Source: DASRHD01 sp035485575 (GTDB taxonomy: Bacteria; Verrucomicrobiota; Verrucomicrobiia; Opitutales; Opitutaceae). From it: a stretch of DNA of 64,000 nt. The notes under the pieces are model-generated. The model had not been told where the DNA came from, searched no databases, and saw only the letters and a program-made list of their open reading frames with translations. Made by a program: the position numbers and the translations under genes. The DNA lies in the NCBI GenBank assembly GCA_035485575.1, contig DATHNW010000023.1:47006-111005 (forward strand). The letters run 5' to 3'. Positions 15,626-24,687 of the stretch are shown piece by piece. Position 1 is the stretch's first letter. Every line of letters starts with the position of its first letter.

Positions 15626-17338
15626 CTATACTGTCACCGGCTGGAGCACCGCCGCGGTCGGCAGGACCACGATGAAGGTCGCCCCCTTGCCCGGGACGCT
15701 CTCGCACCAGGCGCGACCGTTCATCGCCGTGACGAGCTGCCGGACGATCGACAGACCGAGGCCGGTGGAATTCTCGCCCGCCGTCGGCTTGGCGCTCCCC
15801 CGGACATATTTGGCAAAAATCCGCTCCACCTCATCCGGGCGCACGCCGGGCCCCTGGTCGCACACCTCGAAGCGCACGCGGCCGTTCCATTCGCGCAGCC
15901 GGATCCAGATCGTGCGATCGGGCGGGGAGAACTTCATAGCATTGGAGATGAGATTCTCGATGATCTGCCGCAGCGCGCCCGCGTCGGCCAGCGCCGACGG
16001 CGCGGACTCGACGCCGCTCGTGTCGAAGAAGATTTTTTTGCGCTCGGCCGGGGGCGCGAGGACCGCCAGCACCTCCTGCAACACGGCGGAGGGGTTGACC
16101 GCCCCGAGGATGAGCCGCCGCCGCCCGTCCTCCAGCGTCTCGTTGTCCAGCAGATCGCTCATGAGCTGCATCATTTGCTCAACGTGGTTGCGGATGCGGG
16201 CCAGCACCACCTCCGGCTTGAGACCGCCTTGTTCCACCAGGTCGAAGCTCAGCAAAATCGCGGTGAGCGGATTGCGCAGGTCGTGCGCAGCCATCCGGAG
16301 CAATTCGATCTTTTCCTCGTTGAGCTGGGTGAGCCGGTCGCGGGATTCCTCCAGCGCCAGTTGGAGGCGCCGGCGCTGCGCCAGCTCGTAAGCCAGACGG
16401 CGGGAACGCGCGATGATGAGCGCGACCGCAACACCGAGGCATAGCACGATGCCGGCGGCGATTTTCCAGGTGATGTCCCAGCGGACCACGTTGGCATAGT
16501 CGATGCGAATCCAGCGGTTGTCGATCGCCTGCAAATCGGAGGGGGTGAGCGAGGCAATGCCCTTGTCGAGAATGCCGACCAGCTCGGGCCAGTCCGGTCG
16601 CACGGCATAGCGCAGCTCGAAATCGCGCGGCATCATCCCGGCGATCTTCAGGTCGGTCAGACCGCGCGTCTTGATGATGAAGCTGGCATTGGCGAGATTG
16701 GTCACCACTGCATCGGCCTGGCCGCGCGCCACGAGCTGCATCGCCTCGTTCATCGTGTTGGTGAACACCAGCTGGAGGCCGGGATACTCGCGCTGCAAAT
16801 CGAGCGTGGGGGCATAATTGCGCGCCACGGCGACTTTCCGGCCGACAAGATCCTGCACCGACCACAGGAACGGCGCATCCGTGCGGGTGATGATCGCCAC
16901 GGGAAAGGACAGGTAGGGCGCGGTGAAAAGGAAATACGGCTCGCGCTCGGGCGTGCGCGCGGTGCCGGCAAGCATGTCCACTTCGCGCGCCAGCGCCCGG
17001 GCATAGACCACGCTCCACGTCGGCGCCGTGCCCGTTTCGAGATGCAGGCCCAGCCGCGGGCAAATCAGCGCGAGCACATCGGCATCGATGCCGCCGAGCT
17101 TGCCCCCGTCATCGGTAAAACTGAATGGCTGCCAGGACGGGTCGTAGCCGAGGCGGATATGAGGATGCGCCGCCAGCCAGGCCTGTTCGGCCGGCGTGAG
17201 ATCGATTCTGCTTTCGCTTTTGTTCGGGGCCGCCGCGTGCGCGACCGGAATAAAAACCGCCGCGACAAAGGCCGCACGACAAACTGCGCGGAGCACTTTG
17301 CGATGGACCAACGCCGGCCTGAGGCCTCGAAGCGACAC
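15626..17338 (-). CDS. Orphan hybrid sensor: periplasmic SBP-type domain plus histidine kinase
   Basis: 570 residues from a GTG at 17338; a GTG near 17296 is an alternative. Signal peptide ends near VAHAAAP. Residues ~45-275 match the solute-binding-protein family 3 fold used by BvgS-type sensors (HIRLGYDPSWQPFSF, GGKLGGIDADVLALI, DMLAGTARTPEREPYFLFTA). One membrane helix (~292-310), a short coiled linker, then HisKA (MAAHDLRNPLTAILLSFDLV) and HATPase (NLISNAMKFSPPDR, GENSTGLGLSIVRQ). No response regulator or receiver domain is attached or adjacent, so the partner is elsewhere. The bound ligand is not deducible. Confidence 0.87.
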   Translation of the reverse strand: MSLRGLRPALVHRKVLRAVCRAAFVAAVFIPVAHAAAPNKSESRIDLTPAEQAWLAAHPHIRLGYDPSWQPFSFTDDGGKLGGIDADVLALICPRLGLHLETGTAPTWSVVYARALAREVDMLAGTARTPEREPYFLFTAPYLSFPVAIITRTDAPFLWSVQDLVGRKVAVARNYAPTLDLQREYPGLQLVFTNTMNEAMQLVARGQADAVVTNLANASFIIKTRGLTDLKIAGMMPRDFELRYAVRPDWPELVGILDKGIASLTPSDLQAIDNRWIRIDYANVVRWDITWKIAAGIVLCLGVAVALIIARSRRLAYELAQRRRLQLALEESRDRLTQLNEEKIELLRMAAHDLRNPLTAILLSFDLVEQGGLKPEVVLARIRNHVEQMMQLMSDLLDNETLEDGRRRLILGAVNPSAVLQEVLAVLAPPAERKKIFFDTSGVESAPSALADAGALRQIIENLISNAMKFSPPDRTIWIRLREWNGRVRFEVCDQGPGVRPDEVERIFAKYVRGSAKPTAGENSTGLGLSIVRQLVTAMNGRAWCESVPGKGATFIVVLPTAAVLQPVTV

Positions 17339-17379
17339 GCGGCCAGATTAACAGGGGGGCCGGGCCCAGCAAGCTCGAT

Positions 17380-17395
17380 ACACCCTACTGGGTGT
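17380..17395. promoter_or_regulatory. Small dyad upstream of the orphan kinase
   Basis: ACACCC (17380-17385), TACT, GGGTGT (17390-17395) lies 42 bp before the kinase start in a 195-bp gap (17339-17533). It could be an operator or a stem; there is no clear U-tract. Nothing else stands out in the gap. Confidence 0.3.
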
Positions 17396-17533
17396 TTCCC
17401 CCTAGCGCCGGCTCCTTCTTCACGGCCGGTCCCCGCGCCCGCCGGGCGGACGGCGGCGCGTATTCATATTTCAATTACGCAATCGGCTGGCGTTTGCGGC
17501 CGGCGGGGTCCCTACGCCCCATCCATCCGGCCG

Positions 17534-19060
17534 TCAGGGTGTCTCGCTTTTCCTCGACCGTCCGCGCCGGGATTTTTTTTCCGCTTCGTCCCCGCCGGCG
17601 GCGTCCGGTCCGTCCGCAAACTTCGACGCCTTGGCATTGAGCCACAATTCGTCCTTCGCGTTTTTGTTCAGCCAGAAGATCTCCCCGGCCTGCTCGACAA
17701 AGACCGGCTTCTCCCTGGGCCTTTCCGGCACCTTCAAGCCCGCGCCGGTGAGCGCGGCGAGGAATTCCTCCTGCCCTTTGCCCAGTTCCTCCGCGAGCCG
17801 GTCGACCTTGCCCGCGATGGCGCCGGTTTTTGTTGCCTTCAATAACAGGCGAACAGCCGCCAGCACGCCGGCCGGCGCAGCCAATGGCTCAAGCGGCAGC
17901 TCGGGATTTTTGACCGACGGAGTCCCCCCGGCTGCCTCGGACTTTTGGGGCGCATCCCCGGCCTTCTCCGTGGCATTGATCCAGGCCTGGCCGCGGCCGT
18001 CCTTGTTGAGCCAGTAAACAAAGCCGCCGATCTCGACCTCCGGCGCCTTTTCGCCACCGTCGGACAGGCGCAAACCAAGCGGCGCCAGCGCCGTGCCGAG
18101 GTCGGCTTCGCGGCACTTAAGCGCCCGCGAGAGAAAACCCAGGCTGCCCGACCAGCCGCCGCGGTTGCGGCGCATCATCGGGCGCAACTTCGCCAGCAGC
18201 TCGGGGCCTTCCGGCAACACCGCCGGCACCGGGGCGTCCTCGGATCTTTCACCCGGCGCTTCGTGCCGTCCGTCCGGCACAGGTGCTTCCGCCGGCTCCT
18301 GGTTCCTGGATCTGGGCTCTTCGGCCGCCTCGGCGCCGACACGCGCCGCCTGCACGGTGCGGAACACCGGCCGCGGTTTCTCACGGGTGTTGATGAAAAG
18401 CTGTCTTTGCCGGTTGACGTTCACCCAGTAGAGATCGCCGTCATATTCGACGTAGACCGGGGGCTCGTTTTCGCCCGCAGGAAGAGCCATGCCACATTCC
18501 TTCAGCGCGCCGATGAGGTCGTTTTCGAGCATGTCGAATTTCTTCACGAGGTACTCGAGGCTCACGCTCAAGCCGGGGCCGCGCTGATTGCGGCGCATGT
18601 GCGGGCGGATGGCGTCAAAAAAGGTCGGCAGCTCCTCTTCCTCGGGAATCTCGAGGGCTTCGTCCTCCTCCGACGCAGTCGGATCGAGGTCGCGCTCCGT
18701 ATCGCGCGGACGCCGGAAGGTGTCGTCCTGGTGCAGCTTGTCGTCAGGCTCGGCGGCCTCCCCGGTCTTTCCTCCCGCGGCAGCCGAGCTGGTCGCCGCC
18801 TTGAACTTGGCCTCGAACTCAACGCGCAATTTTTCCGCCTCGGTGCGCGCCGCCGCGGCCGCCGCGTCCTCCAGCGTCCAGTCGCGCTGCGTCGGCCGTC
18901 GCGCGAGGCCGGAAAAGGCCAGCGGATTGTCGGGCTGCGTGCGAAATTCCATGATCTCCCACTCCTCCTTGCCGAGGTCGTTGAGAAATTTTTCCAGCAG
19001 GGCCGGCGTAGCGAAGCCGCCTTTGCCGCTGGTGATGACTTTGTATTCCCAGAGGGCCAT
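17534..19060 (-). CDS. Uncharacterised protein: DUF4177-like head plus three copies of a novel module
   Basis: 508 residues. The N-terminus MALWEYKVITSGKGG...LEKFLNDLGKEEWEIMEF fits the small DUF4177 fold. An Ala/Glu coiled, acidic linker follows (~60-143). Three related modules then occur at ~144-228, ~286-366 and ~399-480. Each has a Leu-rich helical half ending in a DL..AL..(C/G)G pattern, then a beta half with (V/I)Y/FW(V/L)N and a WxN/INxxEK-like end. Examples: LYWVNVNRQRQLFINTREK, VYWLNKDGRGQAWINATEK, IFWLNKNAKDELWLNAKASK. The tail is basic (KKSRRGRSRKSE). No signal peptide or membrane segment, so probably cytoplasmic. Function unknown; the basic tail and helical modules make nucleic-acid binding a guess only. 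Confidence 0.8.
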   Translation of the reverse strand: MALWEYKVITSGKGGFATPALLEKFLNDLGKEEWEIMEFRTQPDNPLAFSGLARRPTQRDWTLEDAAAAAARTEAEKLRVEFEAKFKAATSSAAAGGKTGEAAEPDDKLHQDDTFRRPRDTERDLDPTASEEDEALEIPEEEELPTFFDAIRPHMRRNQRGPGLSVSLEYLVKKFDMLENDLIGALKECGMALPAGENEPPVYVEYDGDLYWVNVNRQRQLFINTREKPRPVFRTVQAARVGAEAAEEPRSRNQEPAEAPVPDGRHEAPGERSEDAPVPAVLPEGPELLAKLRPMMRRNRGGWSGSLGFLSRALKCREADLGTALAPLGLRLSDGGEKAPEVEIGGFVYWLNKDGRGQAWINATEKAGDAPQKSEAAGGTPSVKNPELPLEPLAAPAGVLAAVRLLLKATKTGAIAGKVDRLAEELGKGQEEFLAALTGAGLKVPERPREKPVFVEQAGEIFWLNKNAKDELWLNAKASKFADGPDAAGGDEAEKKSRRGRSRKSETP

Positions 19061-19244
19061 AAATTTTATGCGTAACCGTCAAGGCATCCCACAGCCCCGC
19101 GCCCTTGCCGAGACAATTCTCGCGAGCGCACATTTCTGGCAAAAATCCCCGGCACCGCCTGGTGCATCGGCTGTCCGCAACGGTGGCAATGATCCGGCCA
19201 AATCGCATTGCGCCCCGGCTTACCATCGCCACTTTTAATCAGCC

Positions 19245-20891
19245 ATGAGCCGCCTTCCCTTCCTCCTGTTTATTTTTGCCACCGCCGCCCGCGCCGCGCT
19301 GCCCGCGCCCGATCCGGACAACGGCGACATCAAGCTGCCGCCCGGCTTTCGCGCCCTCGTCGTGGCCGACAATCTGGGGGAGAGCAAAAATCGCCCGCGC
19401 TTTCTCACCGTCGCGGCCAACGGCGACATTTATGCGAAGCTGTTTCACGACGGCCTCATCGCCCTGCGCGATGCCGACGGCGACGGCCGCGCCGAAGTGA
19501 AACAGACCTTTGGTTCCGGCAATGGCACCTGTGTGGCAATCCACGATGGCTGGCTGTATTACTCGACCACCACGGGTGTTTATCGCTACAAATACACCCC
19601 CGGAGAACTCGTGCCGACGGGCGAGCCCCAGACCATCGTCTCCGGCCTGCCCGCCGGAAAGCAGCACGACGCAAAATGCTTCGCCTTCGATGACGAGGGC
19701 CGGCTCCTGGTCGAGGTCGGTTCGCCTTACAACGTTTACAGCGAGCCCGACCGCCAGTTCGGCGCCAAGGGCATGGATGCAACGGAATTTCTCAAGACGC
19801 ACGGCGGCTTCTGGCGTTTCGATCCCAACAAGCTCAACCAGACGCAGGCGGACGGCTACCATTTCTCCACCGGCCACCGCCATTCCCTCGCCATCGCCTG
19901 GAATTCCGTCTCCAAAAACTTTTTCATGGTCATGATGGGACGGGACAATCTCAGCCTCGTGGACCCCGACCATTATAATGATTATGACAACGCCGAGCGT
20001 GTGGCCGAGGAAATGCATGTCCTGCGCGAGGGTATCAACATCGGCTGGCCCTACACTTACTACGATCCCATCAAGAAAGCGCGCATGGTCGCACCCGAGT
20101 TCGGCGGCGACAACCAGAAGCGCGCCGAGCCCGGCAAATACGACGACCCGGTCATCGCCTTTCCCGGCCACTGGGCTCCCTTGCAGCTGGCGTTTTATTC
20201 CGGCGACCAGTTCCCGGCGAAATATCGCAACGGCGCCTTCATCGCCTTCCACGGCTCGTGGAACCGCGCCCCTCTGCCGCAGGGCGGCTACAAGGTCTGC
20301 TTCATCCCCTTCGATGACAAAGGCATGCCGCGCGGCGATTATGAAACCTTCGCCGACGGCTTCAGCGGCATCAACGGCGACTTCACCAGCTCGCGCGACG
20401 CGCGCTTCCGTCCCTGCGGTGTCGCCGTCGGCCCCGACGGCTCGCTCTATATCAGCGATGACGTGAAAGGCCGTATCTGGCGCATCATCTATACCGGCGA
20501 AACCCAAGCCACATCCGCGCCCGCCGCAAAGGTGGAGACCGTGACGGCCCCCAGCACTTCCCTCGGCAAAACCAAAGGCGCAAAACTGTACGCCCAGACC
20601 TGCGCCGCCTGCCACATGCCCGACGGCAGCGGCGTGCCCAACATGCAACCCGCGCTCGACGGTAATGCCATCGTCGCCGGCGATCCCGCCACCTTGGTCA
20701 AAGTCCTGCTCCGCGGCCCGGCCGCCGTGCTGCCGGCCAACCGCGAACAATATCAAAACCAGATGCCGCCCTTCGCCGCCTGGAGCGATGCCGACCTCGC
20801 CGCCGTGTCCACCTTCATCCGGCAAAAATTCGGCCACGGCGCCGGACCTGTGACGACCGCGCAGGTCGCCGCGCTGCGCGCCGCCCCGTGA
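19245..20891 (+). CDS. PQQ-type sorbosone/glucose dehydrogenase-like protein fused to cytochrome c
   Basis: 548 residues with a signal peptide (MSRLPFLLFIFATAARA). Residues ~25-430 form a six-bladed propeller of the L-sorbosone/soluble glucose dehydrogenase class (LPPGFRALVVADNLGESKNR, FSTGHRHSLAIAWN, EEMHVLREGINIGWPYTYYD, FIAFHGSWNRAP). Residues ~455-535 are a class I cytochrome c with CAACH haem site and a distal Met in QMPPFAAWSDADL. Such enzymes oxidise sugars or aldoses in the periplasm using PQQ and pass electrons to the fused haem. Cofactor use is inferred from the family. It is monocistronic, divergent from the module protein. Confidence 0.88.
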   Translation: MSRLPFLLFIFATAARAALPAPDPDNGDIKLPPGFRALVVADNLGESKNRPRFLTVAANGDIYAKLFHDGLIALRDADGDGRAEVKQTFGSGNGTCVAIHDGWLYYSTTTGVYRYKYTPGELVPTGEPQTIVSGLPAGKQHDAKCFAFDDEGRLLVEVGSPYNVYSEPDRQFGAKGMDATEFLKTHGGFWRFDPNKLNQTQADGYHFSTGHRHSLAIAWNSVSKNFFMVMMGRDNLSLVDPDHYNDYDNAERVAEEMHVLREGINIGWPYTYYDPIKKARMVAPEFGGDNQKRAEPGKYDDPVIAFPGHWAPLQLAFYSGDQFPAKYRNGAFIAFHGSWNRAPLPQGGYKVCFIPFDDKGMPRGDYETFADGFSGINGDFTSSRDARFRPCGVAVGPDGSLYISDDVKGRIWRIIYTGETQATSAPAAKVETVTAPSTSLGKTKGAKLYAQTCAACHMPDGSGVPNMQPALDGNAIVAGDPATLVKVLLRGPAAVLPANREQYQNQMPPFAAWSDADLAAVSTFIRQKFGHGAGPVTTAQVAALRAAP

Positions 20892-20911
20892 CATTCATTA
20901 TACCACCGCAC

Positions 20912-20936
20912 CTTCCGGCCTATTTTCAGCCGGAAG
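20912..20936. other. Inverted repeat after the dehydrogenase gene
   Basis: CTTCCGGC (20912-20919) and GCCGGAAG (20929-20936) form an 8-bp stem with a 9-base loop. No U-tract follows, so a terminator role is uncertain. Confidence 0.4.
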
Positions 20937-21017
20937 TTGGAGGATGATGAATAACAACGCCCGGACCGCGTTTCGGGGCGTGTCATTTTCCGCGTTTTGC
21001 CGTTCTTCATTGGTGTC

Positions 21018-21755
21018 ATGCCGCGCCTCGATCAACTTCTCGCCAGCCTCGGCTACGGCTCGCGCCGCGAGGTGCATGCGCTCATCGACGCCGGCCGGGT
21101 GACCGTGCGCGGCACCCCGGCGGACGACGCCGGGGAAAAAATCTCGCCAGCCGACGCGTGCGTGGACGGCGAGCCGCTCGACCATCCCGGCGGACTGCTG
21201 CTGATGCTCCACAAGCCGGCTGGCCTCGTCTGCTCGCACGACAAACGCGAAGGACCTAGTGTTTACGATCTGTTGCCGCCGCGCTGGCGGGCGCGCAACC
21301 CGCCCGTGACGAGCATCGGCCGGCTGGACAAGGAAACCAGCGGACTGCTGCTGCTCACCGACCAGAGCGCGCTCGTGCACCGGCTTACCTCGCCGAGACA
21401 CAAAGTGCCGAAAGTTTACGTGGCCACGCTCAATTCCGATGTGACGCCATCGCGCACGGCGGAAATCACCACACTTTTTGCCAGCGGCACGCTCGTGCTG
21501 CCCGCCGAAAGCGAACCCTGCGCATCCGCGGAGCTACACTGGCGCAATGCCCGGACGGCCGAGCTCATCCTCACCGAAGGGCGCTATCACCAGGTCCGTC
21601 GCATGTTCGCCAGCCAGGCTTGCGAGATCGTCGCGCTGCACCGCGAACGCTTCGGTCCGCTCGAACTCGGCGACCTCCCGCCCAATGCATGGCGCGAGTT
21701 GCCGACCGGCTTTTTTGATGCACTTGGTATGGCCGGAACGCGCGCTCCAGCCTGA
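21018..21755 (+). CDS. RsuA/RluB/E/F-family pseudouridine synthase
   Basis: 245 residues from ATG 21018, where the S4 domain begins (MPRLDQLLASLGYGSRREVH). Catalytic motif II is SIGRLDKETSGLLLLT with the active Asp. LHKPAGLVCSHDKREG and EGRYHQVRRMFAS complete the RsuA-family set. It isomerises a specific uridine in rRNA. By order of motifs it is closest to RsuA (16S) but the target base cannot be read from sequence. Its stop is directly followed in the same frame by the EmrB-like remnant. Confidence 0.9.
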   Translation: MPRLDQLLASLGYGSRREVHALIDAGRVTVRGTPADDAGEKISPADACVDGEPLDHPGGLLLMLHKPAGLVCSHDKREGPSVYDLLPPRWRARNPPVTSIGRLDKETSGLLLLTDQSALVHRLTSPRHKVPKVYVATLNSDVTPSRTAEITTLFASGTLVLPAESEPCASAELHWRNARTAELILTEGRYHQVRRMFASQACEIVALHRERFGPLELGDLPPNAWRELPTGFFDALGMAGTRAPA

Positions 21756-21944
21756 TCAGGCAGCCGGCTCCTTCGGCCCCGCACGTTCGCCGCGCCTACC
21801 GGCGTGGTCAGCCTGCAATCCTCGTTCTTCGCCTGCACCAACCCATTCAGCTTCATTTCCTTCTTTTGCCTGCTCTGCATTCCGCTCATCCTCCTCGCCG
21901 GCCGGCCAAAGTCCGCGCAGGCCACCGCTTCCGAAGCCCACTGA
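21756..21944 (+). pseudogene. Probable C-terminal remnant of an EmrB/DHA2-type MFS transporter
   Basis: The frame reads ...SLQSSFFACTNPFSFISF then FCLLCIPLILLAGRPKSAQA and stops at 21942-21944. This looks like the last transmembrane helix and tail of a 14-helix DHA2 (EmrB) exporter. There is no upstream body: the frame is closed by the pseudouridine synthase stop. A GTG at 21804 could start a 46-residue membrane peptide instead. It ends 13 bp before the TolC-like gene, the order expected of an emrA-emrB-tolC operon whose first two genes were deleted. Assignment rests on a short stretch. Confidence 0.42.
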
Positions 21945-21957
21945 AAATCAATTCGCG

Positions 21958-23268
21958 ATGAAAACCCGACTTTTATTCGCCGCCCTGCTCGCTGTTACGC
22001 TACGCGCGCAGCCCGCGCCCATGGCCGACGCACCCGCCGGCCCGCTCACGTTGCAAGCCACCGTCGAGGCCGTGCTCGCACGCTATCCCTCCATCGAGGC
22101 GGCGCAGGCGGGCATTGAGTCGGCCCAAGCGCGCACCGAGCAGAGCCAGGCCGCCCGCCTGCCGCAGCTCAGCGCCGCCGCCGGCTACCAGTTCATGCAA
22201 CCGCGCATCTTCATCAGCTTCGGCTCCGCCGGCTTTTATCAAAACGCCCAGGACACCTACGACGCTCATCTCACCCTGCACCAGCTCGTCAGCGATTTCG
22301 GCCGCACGCAGGCCACGGTGGCCGCCACGCGCACGGGCGAACGCACCGCCGAGGACACGCTCGAGCAGACGCGCGAGCAGCTCGGCTACGCGGCGATCCA
22401 GGATTTTTATGCCGTGATTTTGCTCCGGCAGTCCGTAGCCGTGGCCGACGAGGAGATTCACGCGCTGGAGGAGGCGCTGCGCATTGCGGAAAACAAGTTC
22501 ACCAACGGCACCGCCACCAAGTTCGACGTCCTCACGACCAAGGTCCGCCTCGCCAACGCCGGGAACAACCGCACCGACACGCTCGCCTCGCTGCACAAGC
22601 AGGAGGCGCAGCTGCGGCAGCTGCTCGGCCTCGCGCCCGGCGCGCCGCTCGACCTCACCGGCGATTTCGACACGCAGCCCGGCCTGCCCGATCTTTCCTC
22701 CACGCTCGCCGAGGCACTCCAGCGCCGCCCTGAAATGCACCTGGCGCATGACGCCGAGGAATCGGCGAAATTCAAACTCGACGCCGCCGATGCCACCAAC
22801 CGGCCGACCCTCGCCGCCGACGTCTCCGGCGGCCTGCACGACGGCACGCTGCCCGCGCTTTATGACAACAAGGGCTACGTCGCCGCCGGCCTGAGCGTGT
22901 CGGTGCCCATCTTCACCGGCCGCCGCATCGACGGCGAACGACGCGAAGCCCGCGCCGACCTGCATGCCGCCCAGGCTCGCGTCAGCGAGGCGACCCGCAT
23001 CGTCACCAGCGACATTGAGACCGCGCTGGCCGACCTTGAAGCCAGCCAGGCCCGCCTGGCCAATGCCGACACGCTGGTCGCGCAAGCCACCGAGGCCCTC
23101 AGCCTGGCCCAGACCCGCTATGAAAACGGCGTGATCACCAATTTCGAGCTCCTTGATGCCCAGAGCGCCGCACGCTCGGCCGAGCTCACGCGCCTGCAGG
23201 CGCGCTATGACTGCGTGCTGAACCGTCACGCGCTCGCCAAGGCGGCCGGGCGGCCGCCATTGCAGTGA
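21958..23268 (+). CDS. TolC-family outer-membrane efflux protein
   Basis: 436 residues from ATG 21958, with a signal peptide (MKTRLLFAALLAVTLRAQPA). The open frame reaches upstream to 21478 but overlaps the pseudouridine synthase and lacks TolC similarity. Two repeated OEP halves are visible: LTLQATVEAVLARYPSIEAA and RTEQSQAARLPQLSAAAGYQ open the first; MHLAHDAEESAKFKLDAADA and SLAQTRYENGVITNFELLDA belong to the second. It should form the trimeric outer-membrane channel of a tripartite exporter. No intact inner-membrane partner is adjacent, only the EmrB-like remnant, so it may now serve a distant system. No lipobox. Confidence 0.9.
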   Translation: MKTRLLFAALLAVTLRAQPAPMADAPAGPLTLQATVEAVLARYPSIEAAQAGIESAQARTEQSQAARLPQLSAAAGYQFMQPRIFISFGSAGFYQNAQDTYDAHLTLHQLVSDFGRTQATVAATRTGERTAEDTLEQTREQLGYAAIQDFYAVILLRQSVAVADEEIHALEEALRIAENKFTNGTATKFDVLTTKVRLANAGNNRTDTLASLHKQEAQLRQLLGLAPGAPLDLTGDFDTQPGLPDLSSTLAEALQRRPEMHLAHDAEESAKFKLDAADATNRPTLAADVSGGLHDGTLPALYDNKGYVAAGLSVSVPIFTGRRIDGERREARADLHAAQARVSEATRIVTSDIETALADLEASQARLANADTLVAQATEALSLAQTRYENGVITNFELLDAQSAARSAELTRLQARYDCVLNRHALAKAAGRPPLQ

Positions 23269-23320
23269 TGAAGCACGCTTGCGGTTGACGGCGGCACGGC
23301 GCGTTGCTGTCATCCCGCGC

Positions 23321-24163
23321 ATGTTCACCATCATCGGTGGCGACGGCAGCGAATATGGGCCCGTGCCCGCCTCGCAGGTGCGCACATGGATGGCGGCCGG
23401 CCGCGCCAATCTGCAAACCAAGGCCAAGAAAATCGACGAGGACACGTGGAAGACGCTCGGCGATTTTCCTGAATTTTCCCCGGAAGCCACGCCCGCTCCT
23501 CCTCCGTTGCCCGGCGACAGCACCGTGGCGCCCATGCCCTCTGCACCGGCTGACCCAAAAGCCATCGCCGACGAGATGCTCGCGCGGGCGGAAAAACTCA
23601 GCGTCAGCGGCTGCCTCAGCCGTGGATGGGATTTATGGATGAAACATTTCGGCCGGTTCCTGCTGGCCTACCTCGTGTTCATCCTGATCAGTGCGGCCCT
23701 CGCCTTCGTGCCCTTGGGCTCACTCATCTTCGGCGGCGTGCTGACGGCCGGCTTGTTCCACTACACGTTGAAACTACTGCATGAAGAAGAGCCGGTTTTG
23801 TCCGATCTCTTCGCCGGTTTCAACGAGGCGCTTGGTCCGCTCATTTTGGCGGGCATCATCGTGGCTCTACTCAGCGTGCTGGGGCTCATCTGCCTCATCC
23901 TGCCCGGCATCTACCTGCTGGTGGCCTGGCAGTTCACCTATCCGCTGGTATTGGAGAAAAAACTGCCATTCTGGACCGCGATGGAAGTGAGCCGCCGGGT
24001 GATCACGCATAGCTGGTGGCGGATGCTCCTGCTCATGATCGTGGCGGGGTTGCTTTCGCTGCTGGGCCTGGCAGTGCTGATCGTCGGCATAATTCTGACG
24101 CTGCCCATCAGCATGTGCGCACTCGCCTGTGCCTATGATTCGTTGTGCGATGCAAAAAAGTAA
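23321..24163 (+). CDS. GYF_2-domain membrane protein
   Basis: 280 residues from ATG 23321. The N-terminal ~50 residues (FTIIGGDGSEYGPVPASQVR, TWMAAGRANLQTKAKKIDED) match the GYF_2 domain common in planctomycete/verrucomicrobial membrane proteins. A Pro-rich linker follows. The C-terminal part (~95-275) has about six hydrophobic segments with Gly-rich turns (VPLGSLIFGGVLTAGLFHYT), like the DUF975/glycerophosphodiester-phosphodiesterase membrane region. GYF_2 is thought to bind peptides. Function unknown. Confidence 0.8.
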   Translation: MFTIIGGDGSEYGPVPASQVRTWMAAGRANLQTKAKKIDEDTWKTLGDFPEFSPEATPAPPPLPGDSTVAPMPSAPADPKAIADEMLARAEKLSVSGCLSRGWDLWMKHFGRFLLAYLVFILISAALAFVPLGSLIFGGVLTAGLFHYTLKLLHEEEPVLSDLFAGFNEALGPLILAGIIVALLSVLGLICLILPGIYLLVAWQFTYPLVLEKKLPFWTAMEVSRRVITHSWWRMLLLMIVAGLLSLLGLAVLIVGIILTLPISMCALACAYDSLCDAKK

Positions 24164-24220
24164 CCGGCAGTGAAACCTTTCCCGGGCCGAAGCGTCTCAT
24201 TGCCACAGTCCTTCTTGTTT

Positions 24221-24631
24221 ATGAAAAAGAAATTGCCCTTCCGCTCGATCAACTGCGCTGCCGGCCTTGTCTTCGGCCTGAGCCTCTTTTCAGGCTGCGT
24301 CGTCGAAGAACCGCCTCGCCGCCGGGTTTACGTGGAGTCTGCGCCGCCTCCGCCACCGCCCCAGGTCGTCGAGGAGCAGCCGCCTCCGCCGCCACCGGGA
24401 GCAGTCGTCATCGTGCGCGAAGGCCCGCCGCCGCCACGCATCGAAGTCATCCCGGCGCGCCCCTCGCACCGTCATGTGTGGTGTGCGGGCCACTGGCGCT
24501 ACAACGGCCATGCCTATTACTGGGTGCCGGGCCGCTGGGAATTGCCGCCACGGGAACATGCCGCTTGGATCGCGCCGCACTGGGAAGTTCGCGGCGGAGG
24601 CTACATCTTTATCGAGGGCGTCTGGCGCTGA
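24221..24631 (+). CDS. YXWGXW-repeat-type lipoprotein
   Basis: 136 residues from ATG 24221; an upstream GTG at 24170 is less likely. Lipoprotein signal ends in the lipobox LFSGC. A Pro/Val-rich spacer (PPPPPPQVVEEQPPPPPPG) is followed by aromatic repeats: HVWCAGHWRYNGHAYYWVPG, then RWELPPREHAAWIAPHWEVR. This is the YXWGXW-like pattern seen in small secreted proteins with low-complexity Pro tracts. Function unknown; probably anchored in the outer membrane. A strong terminator follows. Confidence 0.82.
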   Translation: MKKKLPFRSINCAAGLVFGLSLFSGCVVEEPPRRRVYVESAPPPPPPQVVEEQPPPPPPGAVVIVREGPPPPRIEVIPARPSHRHVWCAGHWRYNGHAYYWVPGRWELPPREHAAWIAPHWEVRGGGYIFIEGVWR

Positions 24632-24654
24632 GCCGGTCCGCATCAATCTTCATC

Positions 24655-24687
24655 CAGCCGCAGCGCCTTCCCGCTGCGGCTGTTTTT
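24655..24687 (+). terminator. Intrinsic terminator between convergent genes
   Basis: An 11-bp perfect stem (24655-24665 with 24672-24682), 6-base loop, then five T. It ends at the stop codon of the minus-strand DUF255 gene. Confidence 0.9.

Noticed and set aside
19239..20894. 551-residue minus-strand frame opposite the dehydrogenase
   Set aside because: Antisense shadow; the plus strand carries the propeller and CxxCH.
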